Below, one piece after another: positions 1-5,941 of a stretch of DNA of 7,557 nucleotides. The stretch's first letter is position 1; every line of letters starts with the position of its first letter. This DNA comes from Prevotellaceae bacterium (GTDB taxonomy: Bacteria > Bacteroidota > Bacteroidia > Bacteroidales > UBA932). Both the position numbers and the translations under genes were made by a program. Below the pieces are notes generated by a model that was not told the DNA's origin, did not search any database, and saw nothing but the letters and a program-made list of their open reading frames with translations. The DNA is taken from the NCBI GenBank assembly GCA_031288885.1, contig JAITQP010000078.1:1-7557 (forward strand). The letters are read 5' to 3'.

Positions 1-363
1 TTTAAGGTGTTGATGAAGAAGATGTTCGGTAAAATATTCGGCGACAAGGGGTACATCTCTTCATCTCTTTTTGAGATGCTTTTGGATAACGGCATTCATC
101 TTGTAACCGGCATTAAAAGCAATATGAAAAACCGCCTTATGAGTTTAAGAGACCGAATCTTGTTGCGCAAACGCTCTGTAATAGAAACAATTAATGATGA
201 GTTGAAAAATATTTGTCAGGTAGAACATTCCCGACATCGTTCGCTCCACAACTTCATTATTAACCTGATTGCCGCTATAGGAACCTATTGTTTCTTTGAC
301 AAAAAGCCGTCCATCCAATTCGACAGGGAAAAACCAACGGGACAGCGGGAACTTTTTTATTGA
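1..363 (+). CDS. IS982-family transposase, C-terminal part (cut by window edge)
   Basis: This is the C-terminal end of a DDE transposase of the IS982 family, which would move its own insertion sequence by cut-and-paste. The frame is open from base 1, so the gene starts outside the window; GTG at 7 is not a real start. Family marks are GDKGYIS near the beginning (a catalytic Asp), then HLVTGIKSNMKN, RKRSVIETINDELKN (the catalytic Glu lies in VIETINDEL) and EHSRHRSLHNFIINLIAAIG, in the order known for IS982 proteins of Bacteroidetes. It ends in TGA at 361-363 after a short polar tail, which fits a natural C-terminus. Whether the element is intact cannot be judged because its left end is missing. 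The terminal inverted repeat that should lie shortly after the stop could not be recognised without its partner. Family assignment is from remembered family sequence. Confidence 0.85.
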   Translation, partial: FKVLMKKMFGKIFGDKGYISSSLFEMLLDNGIHLVTGIKSNMKNRLMSLRDRILLRKRSVIETINDELKNICQVEHSRHRSLHNFIINLIAAIGTYCFFDKKPSIQFDREKPTGQRELFY

Positions 364-588
364 TTTTTCCCCACTGTCTGCCTGCCTGGTTTCTTTTCTT
401 AATCACAACTTGCATCCGGCAGATTGCCGGTTGGGATACGCTTGTTTTAGCCTATTCCTTTTTCTTATAACTCCTTTTTTATCCCGAACTCAGGTATATA
501 ATAGGCAGCAGCCTTGGGCTGTTTTTCTGCGTTGTGCAAAACTTGGAGTTCCTGAACAGGATTGACCAAGTCCGGCTGCGGCAGTTTA
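364..588. other. Non-coding stretch after IS982 relic
   Basis: I see no credible gene here. It must contain the right end of the IS982 element and the junction to older DNA, but neither is marked by an obvious target duplication. The only distinct signal is a small hairpin followed by a T run at 509-526. Confidence 0.4.
509..526 (+). terminator. Possible intrinsic terminator
   Basis: CAGCC (509-513), loop TTG, GGCTG (517-521), followed directly by five Ts (522-526). The stem is only 5 bp, so it is weak. It could end transcripts leaving the IS982 transposase on the plus strand, about 145 bases after its stop. Confidence 0.35.
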
Positions 589-1185
589 TCACCGTTGGGG
601 TGCGGCTTGGGATGTAGTAAAGGAGCGCGGCGGCAACCTCAGCATGTAAGACGCGGCAAAGGCGTTGGCGGTAAGGCGCAAAAAGCCCGCCACCCAAAGC
701 AGCAGCGAGGGGATAAACAGCGCACCGGAGAATATGGGTTGCGCCGGACGGTGCGGAGTGGTGGTAGGGTAAGAAGTACCGTCCAGCGGCTTGATATAGT
801 CAATAATTTCGTAGGCTATGTCGAAACCTAACTTTATAACGTCGGCACGCAGCCTGCCCTCGTAATAGCCATCTAAGTGTAAAATATCGTAGGCACTATT
901 GAGGTCACGCAGCAGGCTTTTATCAAGCAAGGCAATGTTTTTCCTGTAGAAATCAATGGATTTCTTTTTGACTTCGGGCACTCCCTTCAGGACAAGGTAG
1001 GCGTCAAGCGCAACGAGGATGCCGCTGTAGGTAGTTCCACAGGCCATACGGACGTACTTCTTGTCGCTGTAGTACTTACCGTCCTTGCCGGCTTTTTTGA
1101 GGACATCCTTAGCGTTGTCCATGTATCGAATAGCCTCGACGTAGGCTTTGGACTTGACATCCTGCTGTTGTTCTTTGAGCGACAT
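589..1185 (-). CDS. DUF5618 family protein (HEPN-like) with atypical C-terminal tail
   Basis: Residues 1 to about 143 resemble the Bacteroidetes family DUF5618, small helical proteins of unknown role that I associate with HEPN-like folds. Recognisable blocks are YVEAIRYMDNAKDVLKKA, DGKYYSDKKYVRMACGTTYSG, LVALDAYLVLKGV, KKSIDFYRKNIALLDKSLL and NSAYDILHLDGYYEG, ending with FDIAYEIIDYIKP, where family members normally stop. The remaining 55 or so residues are unlike the family: a Pro/Thr-rich link, then a hydrophobic stretch around residues 154-180 that could pass for a membrane segment. I infer that the natural stop was lost or the 3' end was replaced, with the break near 750-760. ATG at 1183-1185 fits the family's N-terminus. 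It begins 12 bases after the stop of the IS630 transposase on the same strand, leaving little room for its own promoter. No biochemical function can be given. Confidence 0.7.
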   Translation of the reverse strand: MSLKEQQQDVKSKAYVEAIRYMDNAKDVLKKAGKDGKYYSDKKYVRMACGTTYSGILVALDAYLVLKGVPEVKKKSIDFYRKNIALLDKSLLRDLNSAYDILHLDGYYEGRLRADVIKLGFDIAYEIIDYIKPLDGTSYPTTTPHRPAQPIFSGALFIPSLLLWVAGFLRLTANAFAASYMLRLPPRSFTTSQAAPQR

Positions 1186-1197
1186 ACAATAAACGCA

Positions 1198-1957
1198 TTA
1201 AATAAATGCGGATAATTTCATTAATTCTACGTTGGTGCATTCAAATTGTCCCCAGAACATTTTCAGGTCGTATTTTAAAGTTTCTACCGATTCGAAATAA
1301 CGGTTATGAGTAACTTCACGCCTCGTTTTCCTCCAAAGCATCTCTATCGGGTTCAAGTCAGGTGAATATGGCGGCAAGAAAAATAATTCTAATACATTTG
1401 ACATCTCCTGTAGCCAATATTTCAATATTTTAGCGTGATGGTATCGCGCATTATCCAGCACTAAAAGTATCTTTTTCCGTATCCCAGTTGACTTTTTGCA
1501 TCGCTCTGCTTTCAGCAATAACTTCTCCAGGAATAGCCGAAAAGTCATAGCATTAAACTTCTCATCCTCAAGCGTTATCAATTGTCCATTTTTACCCATT
1601 GCACCAAAAACGCTCAACTTATATCTTCCTGCGGGAGACTTTATCGCAGGCTGACTTCCCGCCAAAAACCATGCGCGAATAATGCTTAAGGTCTACTTGA
1701 AGTGGCACTCGTCTTCAAAAAACACCTCATAATCACCACTTTCTTCTTTCATCTTGAGTTTTTTTTGCCTCCGTTTTCTGCGCTTCATCGCCGAGTGCTA
1801 CTGTTGGACGAGCTCGTTTGAGGGAGAAGCCCAACTCGTGAAGTAGCTTTTGACAGCTGCGCGTTTTGAGGGTAATCCCGTATTTGGCGCTGATGTAGGC
1901 CGATAAACTTTTGCCGTCCCATAGGTTGGCACTAATGCCGTGCCTTTCCGGAGGTTC
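1198..1957 (-). pseudogene. IS630-family transposase, 5'-truncated, frameshifted and with an in-frame stop
   Basis: This is a relic of an IS630 (Tc1/mariner-type DDE) transposase. Reading from 1957 downwards, one frame gives a conserved IS630 stretch including HGISANLWDGKSLSAY, CQKLLHELGF and SLKRARPTVALGDEA. At a run of eight As (plus-strand T run 1759-1766) the frame must shift by one to continue as YEVFFEDECHFK, which carries the first catalytic Asp. A TAG codon (1693-1695) follows in that same frame, after which LSIIRAWFLAGSQPAIKSPAG continues with no further shift. The intact tail holds the second Asp in LLVLDNARYHHAK and the Glu in LPPYSPDLNPIEMLWR. TTG at 1663-1665 is not a real start. 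The N-terminal DNA-binding domain is missing because the sequence changes to an integrase fragment at about 1957. Two independent lesions plus the lost 5' end make it almost certainly inactive. Confidence 0.88.
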
Positions 1958-2135
1958 CTATCGTCTTCATGTTGAGGTCTTTGATATTGCCGCTCCTGTC
2001 CAGCTGCGGCGCGAACACCACGTGCGGCGTGAGGAGGTACCTGCGCTGCCGGTTGTGCGTGAGCTGCACCGCTACGGGCATGGAGCCGTCCTGCTTCTTG
2101 TTGTCGCGCAAAGTTAAGATTTTAAAGGTAGCCAT
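1932..2135 (-). pseudogene. Tyrosine recombinase (integrase) N-terminal fragment
   Basis: The fragment opens MATFKILTLRDNKKQDGSMP, then VAVQLTHNRQRRYLLTPHVV and LDRSGNIKDLN. This is the arm-type DNA-binding N-terminus of Bacteroidetes phage/transposon integrases, which catalyse site-specific strand exchange. Such proteins are normally around 400 residues; here only about 58 native residues remain. From about 1960 the DNA reads as IS630 transposase in another frame, and the integrase frame ends at a TAG (1932-1934) inside it, so the last 8 or so codons are not integrase. The core-binding and catalytic domains with the R-H-R-Y residues are absent. ATG at 2133-2135 is the expected start, two bases after a C7 run. 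It reads away from the 3' end of tRNA-Leu 136 bases upstream, the typical layout of an element integrated at a tRNA. Not functional as it stands. Confidence 0.75.
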
Positions 2136-2149
2136 TGGGGGGGATATTT

Positions 2150-2168
2150 TTTATGACGCATTTATGAC
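2150..2168. repeat. Direct repeat TTTATGAC in the integrase leader
   Basis: Two copies of TTTATGAC (2150-2157 and 2161-2168) are spaced 11 bases apart, one helical turn, between the putative -7 element and the integrase start codon. They could be binding sites for the integrase or an accessory regulator. That role is inference from position only. Confidence 0.4.
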
Positions 2169-2169
2169 A

Positions 2170-2189
2170 CAAAGGTACGAAAATGTACC
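2170..2189 (-). promoter_or_regulatory. Probable integrase -7 element with overlapping inverted repeat
   Basis: On the minus strand TACCTTTG (2177-2170) matches the Bacteroidetes -7 consensus TAnnTTTG and lies about 35 bases before the integrase ATG. A TTTG upstream is 24 bases away, longer than the usual 19-21, so the -33 box is poor. The -7 element is overlapped by the inverted repeat GGTAC-GAAAAT-GTACC (2174-2189), which could serve as an operator. Confidence 0.45.
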
Positions 2190-2218
2190 GATTTTCCGTG
2201 TCAAAGTTCACAAAACTA

Positions 2219-2248
2219 ATCAAGCCTTGCATTGCTGCAAGGCTTGAT
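2219..2248 (-). terminator. Intrinsic terminator of tRNA-Leu
   Basis: A perfect 13-bp inverted repeat (2219-2231 with 2236-2248) encloses a 4-base loop. On the minus strand it starts 22 bases after the tRNA 3' end and is followed by a short T-rich stretch (TTAGTTTTG). Position and strength suit transcription termination of the tRNA. The symmetrical hairpin could also work for plus-strand transcripts, but no T run follows on that side. Confidence 0.7.
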
Positions 2249-2270
2249 GTGGCTTGGCTTTTGCTCACTG

Positions 2271-2352
2271 TGCGGATAAAGGGACTCGAACCCCCACGCC
2301 TTACGGCACCAGATCCTAAGTCTGACGCGGCTACCAATTACGCCATATCCGC
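2271..2352 (-). tRNA. tRNA-Leu (anticodon UAG)
   Basis: Read on the minus strand, the 7-bp acceptor stem GCGGATA/TATCCGC (2352-2346 with 2278-2272) closes an 82-base cloverleaf with discriminator A at 2271 and no encoded CCA. The D loop has AATTGGTAG. The anticodon stem-loop TCAGA-CTTAGGA-TCTGG gives anticodon TAG, decoding CUA/CUN leucine. A long variable arm (TGCCGTAAGGCG) is typical of tRNA-Leu, and the T loop is TTCGAGT with two G-U pairs in its stem. It has its own promoter and terminator, so it appears to be a single-gene unit. Its 3' end faces the integrase fragment and is the likely attachment site of the degraded island to the left. Confidence 0.95.
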
Positions 2353-2365
2353 GGGTAGTACGGCG

Positions 2366-2396
2366 CAAAGGTAGCACATTTTTGCGAAAAAACAAA
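2366..2396 (-). promoter_or_regulatory. Bacteroidetes-type promoter of tRNA-Leu
   Basis: Minus strand: TTTG (2396-2393), a 19-base spacer, then TACCTTTG (2373-2366). Both boxes and the spacing match the -33/-7 consensus of the Bacteroidetes primary sigma factor. Transcription would start near 2360, a few bases before the mature tRNA 5' end. Confidence 0.85.
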
Positions 2397-2424
2397 CTTG
2401 GCGGTGCGGATTTTTGCTGTATTC

Positions 2425-3177
2425 TCAGCTTAATGAGGTTCTTCTTCTGAACTCGGAGCACACTATTGCCGAGGCTGTGGTGACGTTGAGCGACTCTACG
2501 CTGCCGGTGGGGGAAAAGGACGGTATGTGCAGCCTCTGCGAAATGTGCTGCGCCGCTTCGGGTGAGATGCCTTTCCCCTCGCTGCCCATGACCACAATGC
2601 AGCCTGCGCTTAGCGGCGCGTGGTAGATGTTTTCCCCCTCGAGAAATGTGCCGTACACCGGTATGCCCTTTGCTTGTGCCGCTTGCAGAAAGGCGGGCAG
2701 GCTGGTGTAGCGTACGGCTACGTGCGCAATGGCGCCCATGGAGGCTTGTACCACCTTGGGGTTGTAGCAGTCGGCGACGTCGGGCGAGCAGACGAGCGTG
2801 TCTACGCCAAACCACCCGCACAGCCTGATGATGGCGCCAAGGTTTCCCGGGTCTTGCACGCCGTCGAGCGCTAAGGTTAGCGCGTTGGGCTGGGGGGTGA
2901 GGGTGGGGGAGGCGCTGCGCGGAATGTGGAAAACCCCAAGCATGGGCGAGGGCGTTTTCAGAAAGCTGATTTTTTTCATCTCCTCCTCCGCTATTAGCTC
3001 TGCTTGGCTGACGCCGGCAGCGATGGAGGCGTCGGTGGTAAAGACGGCGTAGGGCTTGAGCCGTGCGCGGAGCTCGCTCGCCAGCTTTAGCCCTTCGGCA
3101 ACGAACAGCCCGCGCTCGTCGCGGTACTTTTTGTACGCCAGCGACGCGATGAGGCTTATGGTGGATTTGCTAATCAT
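2425..3177 (-). CDS. RNA 2'-O-ribose methyltransferase, SpoU/TrmH (SPOUT) family
   Basis: This 250-residue protein should transfer a methyl group from S-adenosylmethionine to a ribose 2'-OH in rRNA or tRNA. The N-terminal ~95 residues (KKYRDERGLFVAEGLKL) form the substrate-binding domain of RlmB/TrmH-like enzymes. The SPOUT domain carries motif 1 at about 104-121 (LDGVQDPGNLGAIIRLC, with the catalytic Asn-Arg region), motif 2 at about 195-206 (VVMGSEGKGISP) and motif 3 at about 225-242 (GSVESLNVTTASAIVCSEF), which builds the trefoil knot and cofactor pocket. Length is normal. ATG at 3175-3177 is supported by the family N-terminus (MxSKxxIxLIxSL). Divergent from tamL with 124 bases between starts; the stop lies 28 bases before the tRNA-Leu promoter. 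The exact target nucleotide cannot be told from sequence, so no symbol is given. Confidence 0.92.
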   Translation of the reverse strand: MISKSTISLIASLAYKKYRDERGLFVAEGLKLASELRARLKPYAVFTTDASIAAGVSQAELIAEEEMKKISFLKTPSPMLGVFHIPRSASPTLTPQPNALTLALDGVQDPGNLGAIIRLCGWFGVDTLVCSPDVADCYNPKVVQASMGAIAHVAVRYTSLPAFLQAAQAKGIPVYGTFLEGENIYHAPLSAGCIVVMGSEGKGISPEAAQHISQRLHIPSFSPTGSVESLNVTTASAIVCSEFRRRTSLS

Positions 3178-3301
3178 GCCGCAAAGCTACATAATTATGT
3201 TGGGATGTAGAATTATTTTTTGCAAAAAGTAAGGTTGGTACGATTTGTATTTTTATCTTTGCCGGACAAAATATCGGTAGGATGCTACCGTTATTACTCA
3301 A
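3178..3301. promoter_or_regulatory. Divergent control region between the methyltransferase and tamL
   Basis: Toward tamL, TATCTTTG (3254-3261) is a good Bacteroidetes -7 box, about 40 bases before the annotated start, but no TTTG lies at the proper -33 distance. Toward the methyltransferase, TAGCTTTG (3189-3182, minus) is a -7-like match lying so close to the ATG at 3177 that the transcript would be nearly leaderless; its -33 box is also missing. The perfect palindrome CATAATTATG (3190-3199) lies inside the inverted repeat CTACAT/ATGTAG (3187-3192, 3205-3210), which may be a shared operator. Confidence 0.45.
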
Positions 3302-5674
3302 TTGCAGGTTAACTTAGATGCTACGGTCTTGTCGGGATTACCATTGATACGCCATATACGTTACAGAATTTTTCTGATAACGGTGCTGGGGTGCGCGCTC
3401 GCGTCATGCTCCACAACGAAGCATGTTCCGCAGGGCGCATACCTGCTGACCAAGGGTAGCCTCACGGTAGAGGGCGCGGGGCTTGAGCGGGAGGATATTG
3501 AGCCGCTCATCAGGCAGCAGCCCAATAAGACGATTTTTTGGAGAATTCCGCTATACCTGATGTTTTACAACGCTGCCTCGGAGAAGGATAACCTTATCAG
3601 TCGGGGGCTGCGTAACGCGGGCGAGCCTCCCGCCATTTTTGACTCCTCGCTGGTGGCCATTACGACGCAGCGCATGGAGCAGTACGTGAGCTACCGCGGC
3701 TACTACGGCTCTACGGCGGAGGCGGCTGTTACCTACAGCAAGCGCAAGGCCGGCGTTGCCTACAGGGTGAAGCTGGCGGCGCCCTACCGCATTCGCAGCA
3801 TTGCCTACGACATTGCAGATAGGCGGATAGACACCTCCGGCATTGTTGACCCCGACGAGCGGCTTATTAACGTGGGCGATATATTCGACGGGGAGGCGCT
3901 GCGGAGGGAAAGCATCCGCATCTCCAGCTACCTGCGCACCTGCGGCTACTACAACTTTTACGACAGCTACGTCACCTACCGCGCCGACACCGCCGCGGGC
4001 GACCATGAGGTTGACCTGACCGTTTTGCTGGCCAACGAGCAGCCCTCGCCCGACAACCCGACCGGCGGACATCGCCGCTTTTACGTGCAGGACTTGTCGG
4101 TGGTTTTGGAGGACAGCCCACGGAGAGCGCCGGTAGATACCGTTGCTGCCGGATGGGATACCATTCGCCGCCAATCCTTTGAGATGCTTTGCAGGAGCTG
4201 CGTTGGCGATGGTAGGCGCCCCAGCCTTCGTCCGGAGGTGGTGGACATGAATAGCAGGGTGAAAATCGGCAGCCTCTACAACGTACAGGATGTTGACCGC
4301 ACCTACCGCAACCTTGCCAACCTTCGGCTCTTCAAGTCTGTGGACGTTCGCTTCAGCGAGCTGCCGGTGGACTCGTCGTACGCCGACACGCTGCCCCGTC
4401 CGCTGCGCGGCGTGGTGACCTTGCAGCCCTCCATGCGGCAGAGCTACGAGTACGGCGGCGAGGTTTCGCTGAGCGACAACTGGCTGTTTGGGGCGTCGCT
4501 CACCGCCCACCACCAGCACAAAAACCTGTTTCGCGGCGCGGAGATACTGGACATTAACCTTAGCGGGGTATTCCAAAAGGTGAAGCTCGACGCCAACGCC
4601 GCCCCCGAAAACTCCTACGAGCTGGGGGCGTCCGTTTCGCTTAATACGCCAAGGATACTCTTTCCGCTGCGCTTTGACTTTTACCGCAACATTTATAGCC
4701 CGCGCACGCAGATTGCCATTTTGGGAAACTTTCAGCAGCGACCCGACTACACGCGCGCCCTTGCCGATGTAACGTTTGGCTACTCGTGGCGGAACTTTGG
4801 CAATATAATATACATATTCAATCCGGTGGACGTGAATATCATTAAGATTATGAAGATTGCCTCCTCCTTTGAGGAGAGGATACGCACCAATCCCTACATG
4901 CTAAACTCCTATCGGGACGCCTTTTTGTTTGGCTCCTCCGTGTCGGCCATTTACAGCTCGCGCGCGAGCAGCAGGGTGCAGCGCTACCTGCGCTTCGACA
5001 TGGAGTTTAAGGGCAACCTGCTGTGGCTGGGCTACCGGCTTTTTGACGCTACGCCAAAGGTTGACAACGCTGTAAGGCGCGCTGCCTACGAGGTGGGCGG
5101 CACGCAGTTTGCGCAGTTCGCCAAGGTTGACCTGACGTACACCCACCTCCACGTGTTCAGCACGGTATCCTCCGTTGCTTTCAGGGCGCTGGGAGGCGTG
5201 GGGATGGCCTACGGAAACTCCCTCGCCTTGCCCTTCGACAAGATGTACTACTGCGGCGGCGCAAACAGCCTAAGGGGTTGGCAAATCCGAACGCTTGGCC
5301 CGGGCTCCTACAGAGAAAGCAGCGACCTCTTCAACAGCCTTGCCGACATGCGGCTGGAGCTCAACGCCGAGTACCGCTTTAAGCTCTTCTGGAGGGCGGA
5401 GGGCGCCGTGTTTGCCGACGCGGGAAATATCTGGGCTATCCGAGACGAAGACTCCCGCGAGGGCGCGCGCTTCTCGCTACAGGATTTTCCGAGGCAGGTG
5501 GCAATCTCTTGGGGGCTTGGCTTACGGTTTAACTTTGGCGTGCTGATAGCAAGGGCAGACTACGGCATCAGGCTGCACGACCCTACCAACAGCGGCGCTT
5601 ACTTTGTTCCGCCGGCAAGGTGGTTTGCCGGCAGCGAAAATACAATATTTTTAGCGATAGGATACCCGTTTTAA
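3302..5674 (+). CDS. tamL: TamL-type Omp85 (BamA/TamA family) outer-membrane assembly lipoprotein
   Basis: An outer-membrane Omp85 protein that, with an inner-membrane-anchored TamB partner, is thought to help insert proteins or transport lipids to the outer membrane in Bacteroidetes. The N-terminus has charged residues, a hydrophobic core and the lipobox LASC (Cys 36 in this numbering), then STTKHVPQGAYLL, typical of the lipidated TamL subfamily. Residues ~40-375 look like several POTRA-type repeats (for example ALRRESIRISSYLRTCGYYNF; VDRTYRNLANLRLFKSVDVRF). Residues ~385-790 form the β-barrel: the conserved lid-loop motif NSLRGWQ (~657-663, the VRGF equivalent), FADAGNIW (~703) and a terminal aromatic, YPF. 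Length is normal. There is no in-frame ATG: the frame is open from 3281, TTG at 3302 is possible, but TTG at 3344 gives a conventional 21-residue signal peptide and is perhaps better. The stop overlaps a heptamer repeat. tamB is not downstream; hisS is. Confidence 0.9.
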   Translation: MQVNLDATVLSGLPLIRHIRYRIFLITVLGCALASCSTTKHVPQGAYLLTKGSLTVEGAGLEREDIEPLIRQQPNKTIFWRIPLYLMFYNAASEKDNLISRGLRNAGEPPAIFDSSLVAITTQRMEQYVSYRGYYGSTAEAAVTYSKRKAGVAYRVKLAAPYRIRSIAYDIADRRIDTSGIVDPDERLINVGDIFDGEALRRESIRISSYLRTCGYYNFYDSYVTYRADTAAGDHEVDLTVLLANEQPSPDNPTGGHRRFYVQDLSVVLEDSPRRAPVDTVAAGWDTIRRQSFEMLCRSCVGDGRRPSLRPEVVDMNSRVKIGSLYNVQDVDRTYRNLANLRLFKSVDVRFSELPVDSSYADTLPRPLRGVVTLQPSMRQSYEYGGEVSLSDNWLFGASLTAHHQHKNLFRGAEILDINLSGVFQKVKLDANAAPENSYELGASVSLNTPRILFPLRFDFYRNIYSPRTQIAILGNFQQRPDYTRALADVTFGYSWRNFGNIIYIFNPVDVNIIKIMKIASSFEERIRTNPYMLNSYRDAFLFGSSVSAIYSSRASSRVQRYLRFDMEFKGNLLWLGYRLFDATPKVDNAVRRAAYEVGGTQFAQFAKVDLTYTHLHVFSTVSSVAFRALGGVGMAYGNSLALPFDKMYYCGGANSLRGWQIRTLGPGSYRESSDLFNSLADMRLELNAEYRFKLFWRAEGAVFADAGNIWAIRDEDSREGARFSLQDFPRQVAISWGLGLRFNFGVLIARADYGIRLHDPTNSGAYFVPPARWFAGSENTIFLAIGYPF

Positions 5675-5714
5675 TTAGGAATTAGGAATTAGGAATTACG
5701 AATTACGAATTAGG
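5673..5714. repeat. Heptanucleotide tandem repeat (AATTAGG)n overlapping the tamL stop
   Basis: Six head-to-tail 7-base units: AATTAGG three times, AATTACG twice, AATTAGG once. The first unit begins inside the TAA stop codon of tamL (5672-5674). Length changes in the array beyond that codon would not alter the protein. Confidence 0.9.
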
Positions 5715-5731
5715 AATGATGGTTTTTGTCA

Positions 5732-5748
5732 ATTCCCCGTAGGGGAAT
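5732..5748. repeat. Short palindrome ATTCCCC-GTA-GGGGAAT
   Basis: Perfect 7-bp arms around a 3-base centre. A near copy lies at 5783-5799 in the same register. There is no T run after it, so it is not a conventional terminator, although as RNA it could protect the tamL transcript 3' end. Confidence 0.8.
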
Positions 5749-5782
5749 AATGTCAATAGAAACAGGCATCTACCTAACCCCC

Positions 5783-5799
5783 ATTCCCCGTAGGGGATT
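5783..5799. repeat. Second CCCCGTAGGGG palindrome
   Basis: ATTCCCCGTAGGGGATT repeats 15 of the 17 bases of the element at 5732-5748, starting 51 bases later. The core TCCCC-GTA-GGGGA is perfectly self-complementary; the outer two positions have drifted. Same repeat family by sequence. Confidence 0.8.
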
Positions 5800-5941
5800 A
5801 ATAAAGACCGGTGAAACGGTTAAAGCCCTACGGACAACCGGAGCTCGGCGGAGCCAATTCTCAACGTTACAGCATGAAAAACATGGCAATTTTTATTAAC
5901 TTTGTTGCAACGCCGCTCCGTTGATTACGAAAGCGTCAGCC
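5800..5941. other. Intergenic stretch with no gene; -7-like box
   Basis: No reading frame of interest is present. TAACTTTG (5897-5904) fits the TAnnTTTG -7 consensus on the plus strand, but a -33 TTTG at the right distance is lacking. If active it would transcribe through the large hairpin element into hisS, giving a leader of about 250 bases. A small inverted repeat CAACG/CGTTG lies at 5908-5923. Confidence 0.3.

Noticed and set aside
341..378. GACAGCGGG / CCCACTGTC hairpin around the IS982 stop as a terminator
   Set aside because: The loop is 20 bases, there is one wobble pair and no T run follows on either strand; possibly an IS end feature, but unsupported.
562..831. 89-codon plus-strand frame opposite the DUF5618 tail
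   Set aside because: Basic, low-complexity translation with no family resemblance; overlaps the better-supported minus-strand gene.
1205..1213. TGCGGATAA, a 9-base match to the tRNA-Leu 3' end, as a possible second attachment site
   Set aside because: The match stops after 9 bases and lies inside transposase coding sequence, so chance is more likely.
2216..2821. 201-codon minus-strand frame across the tRNA and the methyltransferase 3' end
   Set aside because: It runs through the tRNA gene and overlaps the methyltransferase in another frame; Arg/His-rich with no recognisable domain.
3551..4576. Long open frame (341 codons) on the minus strand inside tamL
   Set aside because: It mirrors the GC-rich tamL codons, is Val/Ala/Arg-rich and low in complexity with no family marks, and tamL itself is clearly the gene.
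5732..5748. CCCCGTAGGGG hairpin as the intrinsic terminator of tamL
   Set aside because: No T tract follows on the plus strand, and the element recurs 51 bases later, which suits a repeat family better.
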